This document shows, in pieces, positions 25,443 to 32,668 of a stretch of 64,000 nt of DNA. Position 1 is the stretch's first letter, and the number at the start of each line of letters is the position of its first letter. The translations under genes were made by a program, and so were the position numbers. Origin of the DNA: Pseudosporangium ferrugineum (GTDB lineage: Bacteria; Actinomycetota; Actinomycetes; Mycobacteriales; Micromonosporaceae); assembly GCF_003002065.1 (NCBI RefSeq), contig NZ_PVZG01000008.1, forward strand, positions 248,001-312,000. Direction: 5' to 3'. Below the pieces are notes generated by a model. The model had not been told where the DNA came from and did no database searches. It saw only the letters and a list, made by a program, of their open reading frames with translations.

Positions 25443-25784
25443 GTGCCCACGTACCAGTACGCATGCACCGAGTGCGGGGAGCAGCTCGAGAGGGTGCAGT
25501 CTTTTTCGGACCCGGCCCTGACGGAGTGCCCGGCATGCAGCGGCAAGCTCCGCAAGGTCTTCAACTCGGTGGGCATCGTCTTCAAGGGCTCCGGCTTCTA
25601 CCGCACGGACTCGCGCCCGGCCAACGGAAGCACGGACAAGCCGGCGACGACCCCCGCCACAACGACCTCGTCGTCGGACGGCAAGTCGGACTCGTCGACC
25701 AAGCCGACCAGCACCCCGGCACCGGCGACCACCTCCTCTTCCACCTCGACGTCGTCCTCCACCACGGCCACGACGTCCTCCTGA
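25443..25784 (+). CDS. ruc: FmdB-type zinc-ribbon protein, probable redox-regulated chaperone Ruc
   Basis: A 113-residue protein. The N-terminal half is a zinc ribbon with CTECG and CPACS cysteine pairs in VPTYQYACTECGEQL...TECPACSGKLRKVFNSVG. From about residue 58 on it is a Ser/Thr/Pro/Asp-rich disordered tail. This is the architecture of M. tuberculosis Rv0991c (Ruc), described as a chaperone activated when its zinc-bound cysteines are oxidised, and the gene neighbourhood (5-FCL) is the same. The GTG start follows GGAGG by four bases. The CIRCE operator just upstream fits a heat-shock chaperone role and is independent sequence evidence for it. Older annotation as a formamidase regulator (FmdB) has no support here. 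Confidence 0.88.
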   Translation: MPTYQYACTECGEQLERVQSFSDPALTECPACSGKLRKVFNSVGIVFKGSGFYRTDSRPANGSTDKPATTPATTTSSSDGKSDSSTKPTSTPAPATTSSSTSTSSSTTATTSS

Positions 25785-25987
25785 CCCCTGCCCTCCCGAC
25801 CGACCGGCTTCCCAGGCCGACCGGCCATCCGACCGGCCGAAGTTGGGTCGGGGCCGCCCGTCTCGGCCGAGTAAGCCCAGCTGGGCAACCCTGGCCGACC
25901 GTCGTGGCGCCGACCTGGCCGCCCCGGAGCTCTGCGTGAGCCGAGCGCATCTGCGGCCGTCCGGGCCGCTCGATCAAGCACGCCGAA

Positions 25988-26017
25988 CGGGCCCGTCCTT
26001 TCTATCGGGCGGGCCCG
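25988..26017 (+). terminator. Hairpin downstream of ruc
   Basis: CGGGCCCG pairs with a second CGGGCCCG around a 14-base loop containing TCCTTTCTAT. It is about 200 bases after the ruc stop, so it is a plausible but distant terminator. Confidence 0.4.
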
Positions 26018-26029
26018 GCTTCTCGCGGG

Positions 26030-26055
26030 TTATCCACAACGCGCGGTTATCCACA
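26030..26055. promoter_or_regulatory. Pair of perfect DnaA boxes
   Basis: TTATCCACA occurs at 26030-26038 and 26047-26055 as direct repeats 17 bases apart. Both match the bacterial DnaA-box consensus exactly. They lie 40-70 bases before the start at 26098, next to its -10 box. There is no dnaA, dnaN or AT-rich unwinding element, so this is not an origin. Confidence 0.75.
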
Positions 26056-26085
26056 GGCCGCCCCACCCTCGAACCGCAGAACGCC

Positions 26086-26091
26086 TAGCTT
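26086..26091 (+). promoter_or_regulatory. -10 box, leaderless
   Basis: TAGCTT followed by six bases and the GTG at 26098. Confidence 0.55.
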
Positions 26092-26097
26092 CACGGC

Positions 26098-26787
26098 GTG
26101 CGGCTGACTCGAGCACGAAAGACAACCCGAACGACCCTCGACCCGGTGCGCAGGCGCCGACCCGGTGGCCGGGCGCTCCTACGCGCGACGACGGTGGCAG
26201 GCCTGTTGGCAGCCGCGGCGATGCTCCTGTGGTCCGGCCCGGCGACCTGCACCCCGCCGCAGTCCACACCACCGCGCGACGGACCACCCCTCGTGTCCCG
26301 TCCAGGCACAACCAACCAGCCCGCCGACGAGACCCCGGCCCTCACCCCCGGGCGAGACCAGCCTGCCGGCGAGCCCCCCGCCCTCACCCCCGGGCGAGAT
26401 CCGGCCATCGGCCCTTCCGCGGGCGTCCCCGCCGACCAGGGCGGGACCACCGGGTCGTCCTCCACGCCGCAGAACCCCGAACCGTCTGCCGGCACCTCTC
26501 TGCGGCCGGCCGGCCCGCCGGGCACGGTCGGGGTTCCGGTACGACTGAGCGAGCCCGCAGCCCTACGCCTGGTGCACGCGGGAAACCGGGTCGACCTCTT
26601 CCGCGCGGGCTCGGATTCAGCGCCGGTAGCTCGGGACGCACTGGTCCTGGAGGTGACAGGCATAGAGGATCCGCTCACGGGCGGCCTCCTCCTGGCGCTC
26701 ACGCCGGCAGCAGCGCAGGAGACGGTCAGGCACACCGCGGACGGCTACGTAGTGGTCATCCGCCCGGACAGCCCAGCCCCGCCATGA
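26098..26787 (+). CDS. Exported RcpC/CpaB-like protein
   Basis: A 229-residue protein. A basic N-terminus (about 1-24) and one hydrophobic segment (about 26-46, LLRATTVAGLLAAAAMLLW) suggest an anchor or uncleaved signal. A Pro/Gly/Thr linker with GRDQPAGEPPALTP repeats follows to about residue 145. The C-terminal 80 residues (VGVPVRLSEPAALRLVHAGN, VDLFRA, LVLEVTG) resemble the RcpC/CpaB pilus-assembly domain found beside SAF domains. A full SAF domain is not seen and no pilus genes are near. The GTG is leaderless. The stop codon lies in the first unit of a 30-base tandem array. Function unknown. Confidence 0.75.
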   Translation: MRLTRARKTTRTTLDPVRRRRPGGRALLRATTVAGLLAAAAMLLWSGPATCTPPQSTPPRDGPPLVSRPGTTNQPADETPALTPGRDQPAGEPPALTPGRDPAIGPSAGVPADQGGTTGSSSTPQNPEPSAGTSLRPAGPPGTVGVPVRLSEPAALRLVHAGNRVDLFRAGSDSAPVARDALVLEVTGIEDPLTGGLLLALTPAAAQETVRHTADGYVVVIRPDSPAPP

Positions 26788-27033
26788 GAATGGCCAGGGA
26801 GCCTAGCCCCGCCGTGAGATCGGCCAAGCAGCCCAGCTCCGCCGCGAGCATGGCCAAGCAGCCTAGCCCCGCCGTGGGATTGGCCGAGCAGCCCAGCTCC
26901 GCCGTGAGATTGGCCAGGCAGCTTAGCTCCGCCGCGGGCATGGCCAGGCAGCTCAGCTCCGCCGTGAGCATGGCCGAGCAGCCCAGCCCCGCCGTGAGCA
27001 TGACCGAGCAATCCCGCTCCGCCGAGAGATGGA
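26770..27033. repeat. 30-bp tandem array overlapping a gene end
   Basis: Nearly nine diverged copies of a 30-base unit (consensus about AGCCCAGCTCCGCCGTGAG then ATTGGCCAAGC). The first copy includes the last five codons and TGA of the gene at 26098. Five of the first eight copies keep a TGA at the same place in the unit. The unit length equals ten codons, but no start or conserved product supports translation. Confidence 0.92.
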
Positions 27034-27159
27034 AGAAACGCGCCGCGCACCGGCGGGCGCTGAGCCCGGAAGACGCCCGGGAGCCGGCTGACGCTGAGGA
27101 CGAAAGACGCCCCGAGCGAGACCCGGTAGCACCTCCCAACGAGGGCAGCGCTCCGCGCA
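26788..27159. other. Noncoding convergent spacer, mostly tandem repeat
   Basis: Apart from the 30-base array (to 27033) nothing is recognised. Frames open on both strands simply repeat a ten-residue unit. Confidence 0.6.
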
Positions 27160-27345
27160 CTACCCCCAGTGCGGCGGACGGTCCTCCAGGAGGCGATCGT
27201 CGTTCGAGTCCTCGCGTCCGCTGTAGCCCCAGCCCCGCTCGGTGTCGTCGCGCGTCTGCTCCGGCAGGAGCGGCGTCTCCTCGGACTCGAAGTCCACGGT
27301 GCGCTCGGCGTCGGCGTCGCGGTCGGGTTCGTCAAGGATGTCCAC
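27160..27345 (-). CDS. Small acidic conserved protein
   Basis: A 61-residue protein rich in Asp and Glu: VDILDEPDRDADAERTVDFE at the start, RGWGYSGRED in the middle and RLLEDRPPHWG at the end. The GTG start lies exactly six bases after a TACCCT -10 box, giving a leaderless transcript. The ending with RPPHW is one I associate with short conserved actinobacterial proteins, but no function is known to me. No membrane segment or cysteine is present; it is probably cytosolic and partly disordered. It is divergent from the small membrane protein at 27402, 56 bases away, so the two may share regulation. Confidence 0.72.
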   Translation of the reverse strand: MDILDEPDRDADAERTVDFESEETPLLPEQTRDDTERGWGYSGREDSNDDRLLEDRPPHWG

Positions 27346-27351
27346 GCTATG

Positions 27352-27357
27352 AGGGTA
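27352..27357 (-). promoter_or_regulatory. -10 box of small acidic protein gene, leaderless
   Basis: TACCCT on the minus strand followed by six bases and the GTG at 27345. Confidence 0.5.
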
Positions 27358-27401
27358 GGCCGCGTCGCGCGCGCTGTCGGCACCCGATAGATGTAGCGTC
27401 G

Positions 27402-27734
27402 ATGAACGTGAGCGCCCCGACCGGATCAGACGACGACGCGTACTGGCAGCGCCCCGATTCGGGGGGCGAGCAGTTCGGCGCGGATCGTCCCGCGCCGGCC
27501 CCCGACCCCCGGCCGGCATACGAGGGGCCTCCGCCGATGGCTCCCGCCTCGCCGCTCTGGCGTCCGCCGGTCGTGTCGGAGCCACCGCCACCGCGCGCCC
27601 TGCCACCCCAGGACTTCGACGCGCTGGACGAGTCGGAGGGCACCGCCCGGACGATGACCTACGGCGTGGGCCTGGTCGCCGGGGCGATCGCCCTGATCCT
27701 CATGTGCCTGCTCTGCGCCCGCGCCCTCTTCTGA
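27402..27734 (+). CDS. Small single-pass membrane protein with Pro-rich N-terminus
   Basis: A 110-residue protein: about 85 residues of Pro, Asp, Gly and Ser-rich cytoplasmic sequence (including PPPMAPASPLWRPP), then one C-terminal membrane helix (about 86-107, YGVGLVAGAIALILMCLLC). It is a tail-anchored topology. The ATG has no strong ribosome site; TAGATG-like sequence 8-9 bases upstream may be the -10. I recognise no family. Divergent from the acidic protein at 27160. Confidence 0.7.
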   Translation: MNVSAPTGSDDDAYWQRPDSGGEQFGADRPAPAPDPRPAYEGPPPMAPASPLWRPPVVSEPPPPRALPPQDFDALDESEGTARTMTYGVGLVAGAIALILMCLLCARALF

Positions 27735-27977
27735 CCGGCTTCCTTCGGGCACCTCGCCGGTGCCCGGCGTGGGCGCAGGCCATGCAGGCGACCACCGCGC
27801 CCCGGGGGCGCCGGCGCAAGCCGAGCCGAGCCGAAGACCGCCGCGCCCTGCTGGCGCCGACGCAAGCCGAGCCGAAGCACGCAAGAAGCTCACCCCCAAG
27901 GCAACGCGCGAGAAGCTCCCAGGGCGACGCGCAAGGAGCTCACCCCCATTGCGGTCGGTGGGCGCACCAAAAACCCA

Positions 27978-28014
27978 CCGTTCCGGCCGCCACCCCACAC
28001 GGCGGCCGGAACGG
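27978..28014. terminator. Bidirectional terminator hairpin
   Basis: A perfect 14-bp stem (CCGTTCCGGCCGCC with its complement) around a 9-base loop, seven bases before the end of the DUF2231 gene (read from the minus strand, just after its stop). It serves the convergent pair 27402/28022. The preceding spacer (27735-27977) contains diverged repeats of AAGCCGAGCCGAAG and AAGCTCACCCCCA. Confidence 0.75.
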
Positions 28015-28021
28015 CTGCTCG

Positions 28022-28501
28022 TCAGGACGTGGTGCCCCACACCGCCTGGGCGCCCGAGTCACCGGTCCTGAAGACGTAATAGCCGGAAACCGCCGCGAGC
28101 GCCACCATCAGTACGGCGAGCAACACGCCGGCCGCCCGCGGCAGAGGGCGGGCCGTGGAGCGGAGCGTCAGGAAGACCGCGATCAGGGTCACGATGCCCA
28201 GCGCCAGCGAGAAGTAGAAGGTGAACGTACCGAAGCCCTGGTGGTCGTTGATCTTCTCGAGCGGCGGGCCGGCCATGCCGCTCGCCACGAGGCGGTCGCG
28301 CAGCTTCTCGCCCGACTCCATGGCCGCGAACGCCGAGACCGGGGCCGCGATCGCCATGAGGACGGCCGCCCAGCCGACCTTGGGCCGCCAGCGGGGCACG
28401 ACCGCGTACACGATGGCCAGCAGCGCCAGCAGCGGCACGAACACGACCGCCGCGTGCAGCACGAGCGCGTGGACGGGCATGCCGTTTATCTGGTCGAACA
28501 C
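28022..28501 (-). CDS. DUF2231-type four-helix membrane protein
   Basis: A 159-residue integral membrane protein. Four helices are visible: VLHAAVVFVPLLALLAIVYAV (about 14-34), AAVLMAIAAPVSAFAA (about 45-60), FYFSLALGIVTLIAVFLTL (about 95-113) and AAGVLLAVLMVALAAVSGYY (about 123-142). The N-terminal PVHALVLH carries the paired histidines characteristic of DUF2231, a family often linked to haem or electron transfer, which is a weak inference. The start is GTG 28501 with AAGGAGG six bases upstream. It is divergent from the Fur-family gene, which may control it. Confidence 0.8.
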   Translation of the reverse strand: MFDQINGMPVHALVLHAAVVFVPLLALLAIVYAVVPRWRPKVGWAAVLMAIAAPVSAFAAMESGEKLRDRLVASGMAGPPLEKINDHQGFGTFTFYFSLALGIVTLIAVFLTLRSTARPLPRAAGVLLAVLMVALAAVSGYYVFRTGDSGAQAVWGTTS

Positions 28502-28689
28502 GGTCGGCCTCCTTGAACGTTAAACAATCTCGGGCGCAAGCCTAAGGCTCCGGCGCGCCAAGAACATCCCCTGCCCGCGCTTACGCCCACCGGACCGATC
28601 CGGTTCACCGTTACGCCCACCCCGGCCCCGGGCCCCAGCCGGGGAAGCATCAGGTTGAGCAGGGCGGTCCGGCGTGCTGTCATGGTGAG

Positions 28690-29124
28690 ATGCCGACCGC
28701 CGAGGAGCTGCTGCGCAGCCGGGGCCTGCGCGTCACCCGTCCACGGCTGGCGGTGCTCGACGTGCTGACCCGCGGCGGCCACCTCGAGGTGGACGAGATC
28801 ACCCGGCAGGTCCGCGACCGGCTCGACTCGGTCTCCACCCAGGCCGTGTACGACGTGCTCGGCGCCCTGTCCCGCGCGGGCCTGGCCCGGCGCATCGAGC
28901 CGGCGGGCAGCCCGGCGCGCTTCGAGGCGCGCGTCGGCGACAACCATCATCACCTCGTCTGCCGCGGCTGCGGCTCGATCGAGGATGTGGACTGCGTGGT
29001 CGGCGAGCGCCCGTGCCTCGACTCCGGCATCGGCCACGGCTTCGAGGTGGACGAGGCGGAAGTCACATTCTGGGGGCTGTGCTCGTCCTGCCAGCAGGCC
29101 CGCCGCGTCGACCGCGCCGCCTGA
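28690..29124 (+). CDS. Fur-family metal-responsive repressor (FurA/CatR type)
   Basis: A 144-residue regulator. The winged helix covers about 1-80 (LRSRGLRVTRPRLAVLDVL, with STQAVYDVLGALSRAGLA as recognition region). The dimerisation domain has the HHHLVCRGCG metal/zinc site and a second pair CSSC near the C-terminus, so a structural zinc is likely. The length and CRGCG/CSSC spacing fit the FurA/CatR peroxide-sensing group, but no katG or ahpC lies next to it, so iron, zinc or peroxide sensing cannot be decided. The ATG is preceded by GGTGAG. It is divergent from the DUF2231 gene; a partial palindrome ACCGGA-N4-TCCGGT near 28588-28603 is a possible operator. Confidence 0.88.
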   Translation: MPTAEELLRSRGLRVTRPRLAVLDVLTRGGHLEVDEITRQVRDRLDSVSTQAVYDVLGALSRAGLARRIEPAGSPARFEARVGDNHHHLVCRGCGSIEDVDCVVGERPCLDSGIGHGFEVDEAEVTFWGLCSSCQQARRVDRAA

Positions 29125-29193
29125 TCGGCCCGCCGAGGTCGCGCGGAGTCCGGCCGCAAACTCTGAACCTGTTCAAATTCGCCTCCGCCGTGG

Positions 29194-29199
29194 CAGGCT
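29194..29199 (+). promoter_or_regulatory. -10 box, leaderless
   Basis: CAGGCT followed by six bases and the ATG at 29206. Confidence 0.5.
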
Positions 29200-29205
29200 G
29201 GGGTC

Positions 29206-30066
29206 ATGACCTCCGCCGTCGACCTCGGCCTGTTCGGTCCCGACTCGGTCACCTGGAAAGTGCACAAGGAGCCCATCGTCACGCTGGGCGGCCTGCGCTC
29301 GCTCTACCTCCAGGCGCTGCATCCCCGTGCCGTCGCGGCGATCGCCCAGAATTCCGGATACCGCACCGACCCGTGGGGACGTCTCGAGCGCACCTCCGAG
29401 TATGTGGGGACGATCCTCTACGGCACCACGGCCGAGGCCGAGCGGGCGGCGAGCCGGATCCGGCGGCTGCACGCCCGGATGACGGCAACCGATCCGCGTA
29501 CGGGTGAGACGTTCCGCGTCGACGAGCCCGAGCTCCTGCTCTGGGTGCACGTGGCGGAGGTGGAGTCCTTCCTGACCACGGCCCGCCGAGCGGGCCTGGA
29601 GCTCACCGACGACGAGGTCGACCGCTACTACGCGGAGCAGGTCCGTGCCGCGGAACTCGTCGGGATCGCCCCCGCCACGGTCCCGGCGTCGGCCGCCGAG
29701 GTCGCGGACTACTTCGCGGCGATGCGGCCGCGGCTGGGCCTGACCAGGGACAGCGCGGAGACGGCCTTCTTCCTGACCGTGCCGCCGGTGCCGGAGTCGT
29801 GGGGCAGCCGCCCGCTGCGCCTCGGCCTGACCCTCGGCCCGGCGCGCTGGGCCTATTTCGGCATCGCCACCACGGCCGTCGCGCTGCTCCCGCCGTGGGC
29901 CCGCAAGATGTACGGCGGTCTCGGCTGGCAGACCACCGACAAGTCCGCCGACCTTTCCGTACGCGGCATCCGTCTGCTCATCAAGGCCGCCCTCGCCGCC
30001 GTCCCCGCCCGCTACCGAGTGGCACCGATGCGCCGCGAAGCCCTCGAACGCGCCGGCCTCGCATAA
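29206..30066 (+). CDS. Oxygenase MpaB/latex-clearing-type family protein (DUF2236)
   Basis: A 286-residue all-helical protein of the ER-bound oxygenase MpaB/rubber-oxygenase catalytic domain family. Recognisable segments are GGLRSLYLQALHPRAVAAIA with the conserved His near residue 39, WGRLERTSEYVGTILYGTTA, TGETFRVDEPELLLWVHVAE with a second conserved His, and LTDDEVDRYYAEQ. Characterised relatives bind a b-type haem or split C-C bonds in lipids or polyisoprene. The substrate here is unknown. No signal peptide is present; the C-terminal half has a hydrophobic segment (about 213-230) that could associate with the membrane. It is transcribed from its own leaderless promoter. Confidence 0.85.
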   Translation: MTSAVDLGLFGPDSVTWKVHKEPIVTLGGLRSLYLQALHPRAVAAIAQNSGYRTDPWGRLERTSEYVGTILYGTTAEAERAASRIRRLHARMTATDPRTGETFRVDEPELLLWVHVAEVESFLTTARRAGLELTDDEVDRYYAEQVRAAELVGIAPATVPASAAEVADYFAAMRPRLGLTRDSAETAFFLTVPPVPESWGSRPLRLGLTLGPARWAYFGIATTAVALLPPWARKMYGGLGWQTTDKSADLSVRGIRLLIKAALAAVPARYRVAPMRREALERAGLA

Positions 30067-30104
30067 CCCTCCAAGCCCCCGGCCACGCAAAAGCCAGCCC
30101 CGAC

Positions 30105-30170
30105 AAGCCGACCCGCCCAAGCCGACCCGCCGACCCAAGACGGCCAGCCGACCCAAGACGGCCTGCCGGC
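30105..30170. repeat. Short direct repeats in convergent spacer
   Basis: Two copies of AAGCCGACCCGCC and two of GACCCAAGACGGCC lie in tandem between the convergent genes 29206 and 30186. Confidence 0.75.
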
Positions 30171-30185
30171 AGGGAGACCCGGTCG

Positions 30186-31061
30186 CTACTCAGCCCGCTC
30201 CAGGTGCTCGACCGCCGCCCACGGCTCCTTACCATGCACCTCCGCCCCGGCGGGACACGAACGCCGGAAGTCGCACCACCCGCACAGCGACCCCGGGTTG
30301 GTCGGGAACTCCTCGTCCGCGTCCGCTCCGGCGGCCACCGCCTTCTCCGCCGCCATGATGTCGCGGGCGGCGTCCTCGGCCCGCGTCACCTGCCGGGCGA
30401 GCGACTCCTCGGTGTGCTCGTGCGCCGCCACGGTGCCGCTGGGCAGGTGGTGCAGCTCCACCCGGCGGCACGGGCGCCGGAACACCCGCGCCGCCGCGTA
30501 CGCATAGAGAGCCAGGGCCTGCGACCCGCGGGCGTCGTCCGCGTCCAGCCCGGTCCGTCCGGTCTTGTAGTCGACGATCACGGCCTCGCCGTCGCGGGCG
30601 TCGATGCGGTCCGCGCGCCCGTTGAACGCGAGCACGGCCGTCTTGGTCGCCACCACGCGCTCCACGCCGAGGGGCTCCTGCTCGGGGTCGAGGCCGGCCA
30701 CATACGTGTCGAGCCAGCCGAGCGCCTTGCGGTAGGTGACGCGCTCCTGGTCGACGTCGCGGTAGCCCTCCCGCACCCACGTCGATTTGAGCAGCGTGGG
30801 CAGGGCTTCCGTGCCGCGGCGGGCGGCCGGCAGGGCGTACCAGTTCTTCAGGGCGGTGTGCACGCTCGCGCCGAGCGAGTTGTGCGCCCAGGGCGGGCCC
30901 TTCTGGGGGCTGGGCCGGTCGACGTAGCTGTAGCGATATCGCCGCGGGCAGTCGAGGTAGGTGCCGAGCTTGCTCGGCGTGCAGACGAAGAGGCGCTCGG
31001 GCATGCCGGCGAACCCCAACTGTTCGGGTACGGCGGCGGATCGCGGCGAGGTCCTGGGCAC
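30186..31061 (-). CDS. RecB-family PD-(D/E)XK exonuclease with Fe-S cysteines
   Basis: A 291-residue nuclease-domain protein. The N-terminal CTPSKLGTYLDCPRRYRY has the first cluster cysteine. The catalytic core reads FNGRADRIDARDGEAVIVDYKTG, giving the Asp and the Asp-x-Lys of the PD-(D/E)XK site. Gln in RGSQALALYAYAAA is the motif-IV Gln. Three cysteines close the protein in LCGWCDFRRSCP, completing a four-cysteine [4Fe-4S] clasp as in AddB/Cas4-like nucleases. It is a stand-alone protein of the Rv2119-like actinobacterial group. It probably acts on DNA ends in repair, but no partner is adjacent. The GTG start is 6 bases after CAGGAT. Confidence 0.88.
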   Translation of the reverse strand: MPRTSPRSAAVPEQLGFAGMPERLFVCTPSKLGTYLDCPRRYRYSYVDRPSPQKGPPWAHNSLGASVHTALKNWYALPAARRGTEALPTLLKSTWVREGYRDVDQERVTYRKALGWLDTYVAGLDPEQEPLGVERVVATKTAVLAFNGRADRIDARDGEAVIVDYKTGRTGLDADDARGSQALALYAYAAARVFRRPCRRVELHHLPSGTVAAHEHTEESLARQVTRAEDAARDIMAAEKAVAAGADADEEFPTNPGSLCGWCDFRRSCPAGAEVHGKEPWAAVEHLERAE

Positions 31062-31067
31062 GGCTCA

Positions 31068-31073
31068 ATCCTG
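31068..31073 (-). promoter_or_regulatory. -10 box, leaderless
   Basis: CAGGAT followed by six bases and the GTG at 31061. Confidence 0.45.
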
Positions 31074-31104
31074 CCAGGACCCCCCGACAAAATCGGTCAC
31101 GGGT

Positions 31105-31722
31105 TCAGCCGGCCGCCGCGTACAGCTCGACGAAGGCGGCCACCGCATCGGCGATGAGCTGCACCGCGATGGCCGCGAGCAGCAGGCCGGCGATTCTGGT
31201 CAGCACCTCGATGCCGGCCGGCCGGAGCAACTTGACGAGCCCGCCGGAGAACCGCAGCACCAGCCACACCGTGGCCATGACCCCGAGAATCGCCAGGCCG
31301 ATCACCGTGTAATCGGTGGCACCGTCGGCACGCTGCACGAACAGCATCGTCGCGACGATCGCGCCGGGACCGGCGAGCAGCGGGGTGCCGATCGGGACCA
31401 GCGCCACATTGGTCGTTCCGCCCTGCTCCGACGGCTCGTCCGTCTTGCCCGTGAGCAGCTGCAACGCCACCAGCACCAGGAGCAGGCCGCCCGCACCCTG
31501 CAGCGCGGGCAGCTGGACGTGCAGATAGTCGAGCAGGGTCTGCCCGGCCACCGCGAACACGACGATCACACCGAGCGCGAGCAGCACCGCCTGCGTGCCC
31601 GCACGGGTCCGTTCCCTGGTCGGCAGCGTGCCGGTCAGGGCCAGGAAGACGGGCACCATGCCCGGGGGGTCGACGATCACCAGGAGGGTCACGAAGACCT
31701 CACCGAACAGCTTCAGATCCAC
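31105..31722 (-). CDS. MarC family membrane protein (UPF0056)
   Basis: A 205-residue protein with six hydrophobic helices. The MarC signature is VTLLVIVDPPGMVPVFLALT near the N-terminus and its internal-repeat counterpart VPIGTPLLAGPGAIVATML in the second half. This is a six-TM integral membrane family whose transport activity is unproven; early links to multiple antibiotic resistance were withdrawn. The GTG start lies exactly six bases after TAAGTT, so the mRNA is leaderless. Same strand as the PHP gene upstream and the nuclease gene downstream. Confidence 0.9.
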   Translation of the reverse strand: MDLKLFGEVFVTLLVIVDPPGMVPVFLALTGTLPTRERTRAGTQAVLLALGVIVVFAVAGQTLLDYLHVQLPALQGAGGLLLVLVALQLLTGKTDEPSEQGGTTNVALVPIGTPLLAGPGAIVATMLFVQRADGATDYTVIGLAILGVMATVWLVLRFSGGLVKLLRPAGIEVLTRIAGLLLAAIAVQLIADAVAAFVELYAAAG

Positions 31723-31728
31723 GCGCTC

Positions 31729-31734
31729 AACTTA
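31729..31734 (-). promoter_or_regulatory. -10 box of marC-like gene, leaderless
   Basis: TAAGTT followed by six bases and the GTG at 31722. Confidence 0.5.
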
Positions 31735-31773
31735 GGGCGCGCGCCGGTGATGCGCTCTGAACTGCGAGGACCG

Positions 31774-32625
31774 TCACCCCAGGACGGGCACTCCGGTGGC
31801 GGCGGACACGATTTTCCCGTACGCGGAAGGGTCTGTCGTGAAAGCACCGAGCCGGACGGTCTTGTGGGTGCCGTGGAAGTCGGAGGATCCCGTGACGACG
31901 AGGCCGAGCTCCTCGGCGAGCGCGCGCACGTGGGCCCGCTGCCGCGGCGTGTGGTCCTCGTGGTCGGCCTCGAGTCCGAAGAGGCCCGCCTCGGCGAGCT
32001 CCACGATCAGCTCGTCCGGCACGATCCGCCCCCGCACGGTGGCGTTGGGGTGGGCGAAGACGGTGACGCCGCCGGCTTCGCGCACCGCCCGCACCGCTTC
32101 GAAAACATCAAGATCGGCCTTGGGTACGAAGTAGCGCGCGCCCAGCCAGCGGGAGGCGAAGGCCTCGTCGGTCGTCCGCACGAGTCCCGCCCTGATCAGC
32201 GCCTGGGCGATGTGCGGGCGCCCGACCGAGCCGCCCGCCGCATAGCCGCTGACCTCGGGCCAGCTGATGTCCACGCCGTCCGCGCGCAGCAGCTCGACGA
32301 TCCGCTCGGCGCGCTGCTCGCGGTCGCTGCGCAGCCGGGCGAGGTCGGCGGCGAGACGCGGCTCCGCCGGATCGAACAGGTACGCGAGCAGGTGCAACGC
32401 GATCGGAGGGTCCACTCCGAACCAGCGGCAGGACAGCTCGGCGCCGCGTACCAGAGTGAGGTTGCCGGGCCGCGCCGCCGCGGCCGCGTCCCATCCGCCG
32501 GTGGTGTCGTGGTCTGTGATCGCCATCACGTCAAGACCCGCCGCCGCCCCGGCACGGACCAGTTCGGCGGGGGTCAGGGTGCCGTCGCTGGCGGTCGAGT
32601 GGCAGTGCAGGTCGATTCTGGTCAC
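31774..32625 (-). CDS. PHP-domain phosphoesterase (RnaseAM-like)
   Basis: A 283-residue trinuclear metal phosphoesterase. Metal-binding motifs are complete: DLHCHSTASDG at the N-terminus, ITDHDTT (about 37), GAELSC (about 61), a His in GRPHIAQAL, FAHPN (about 187), and GSSDFHGTHK (about 244). The group includes E. coli YciV/RnaseAM, which removes nucleotides from RNA 5' ends and hydrolyses 3',5'-bisphosphonucleosides such as pAp. That activity is inferred. GTG 32625 is six bases after TAGCGT. A marC-like gene follows on the same strand, as in several actinomycetes. Confidence 0.9.
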   Translation of the reverse strand: MTRIDLHCHSTASDGTLTPAELVRAGAAAGLDVMAITDHDTTGGWDAAAAARPGNLTLVRGAELSCRWFGVDPPIALHLLAYLFDPAEPRLAADLARLRSDREQRAERIVELLRADGVDISWPEVSGYAAGGSVGRPHIAQALIRAGLVRTTDEAFASRWLGARYFVPKADLDVFEAVRAVREAGGVTVFAHPNATVRGRIVPDELIVELAEAGLFGLEADHEDHTPRQRAHVRALAEELGLVVTGSSDFHGTHKTVRLGAFTTDPSAYGKIVSAATGVPVLG

Positions 32626-32631
32626 CCGGAG

Positions 32632-32637
32632 ACGCTA
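32632..32637 (-). promoter_or_regulatory. -10 box of PHP gene, leaderless
   Basis: TAGCGT followed by six bases and the GTG at 32625. Confidence 0.5.
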
Positions 32638-32668
32638 CCCGGGTGGGCGCCGGACGTTGATCCGGACG

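Larger units (their letters stand above)
25785..26097. other. Noncoding spacer with hairpin and two DnaA boxes
   Basis: 313 bases with no gene. They contain a terminator-like hairpin, two DnaA boxes and the leaderless promoter of the gene at 26098. Confidence 0.6.

Noticed and set aside
25785-26097. Replication origin
   Set aside because: Two DnaA boxes are present but there is no further box cluster, no AT-rich unwinding element and no dnaA/dnaN/gyrB neighbours.
26770-27033. CRISPR array
   Set aside because: Direct head-to-tail repeats without unique spacers and without cas genes; it is a minisatellite.
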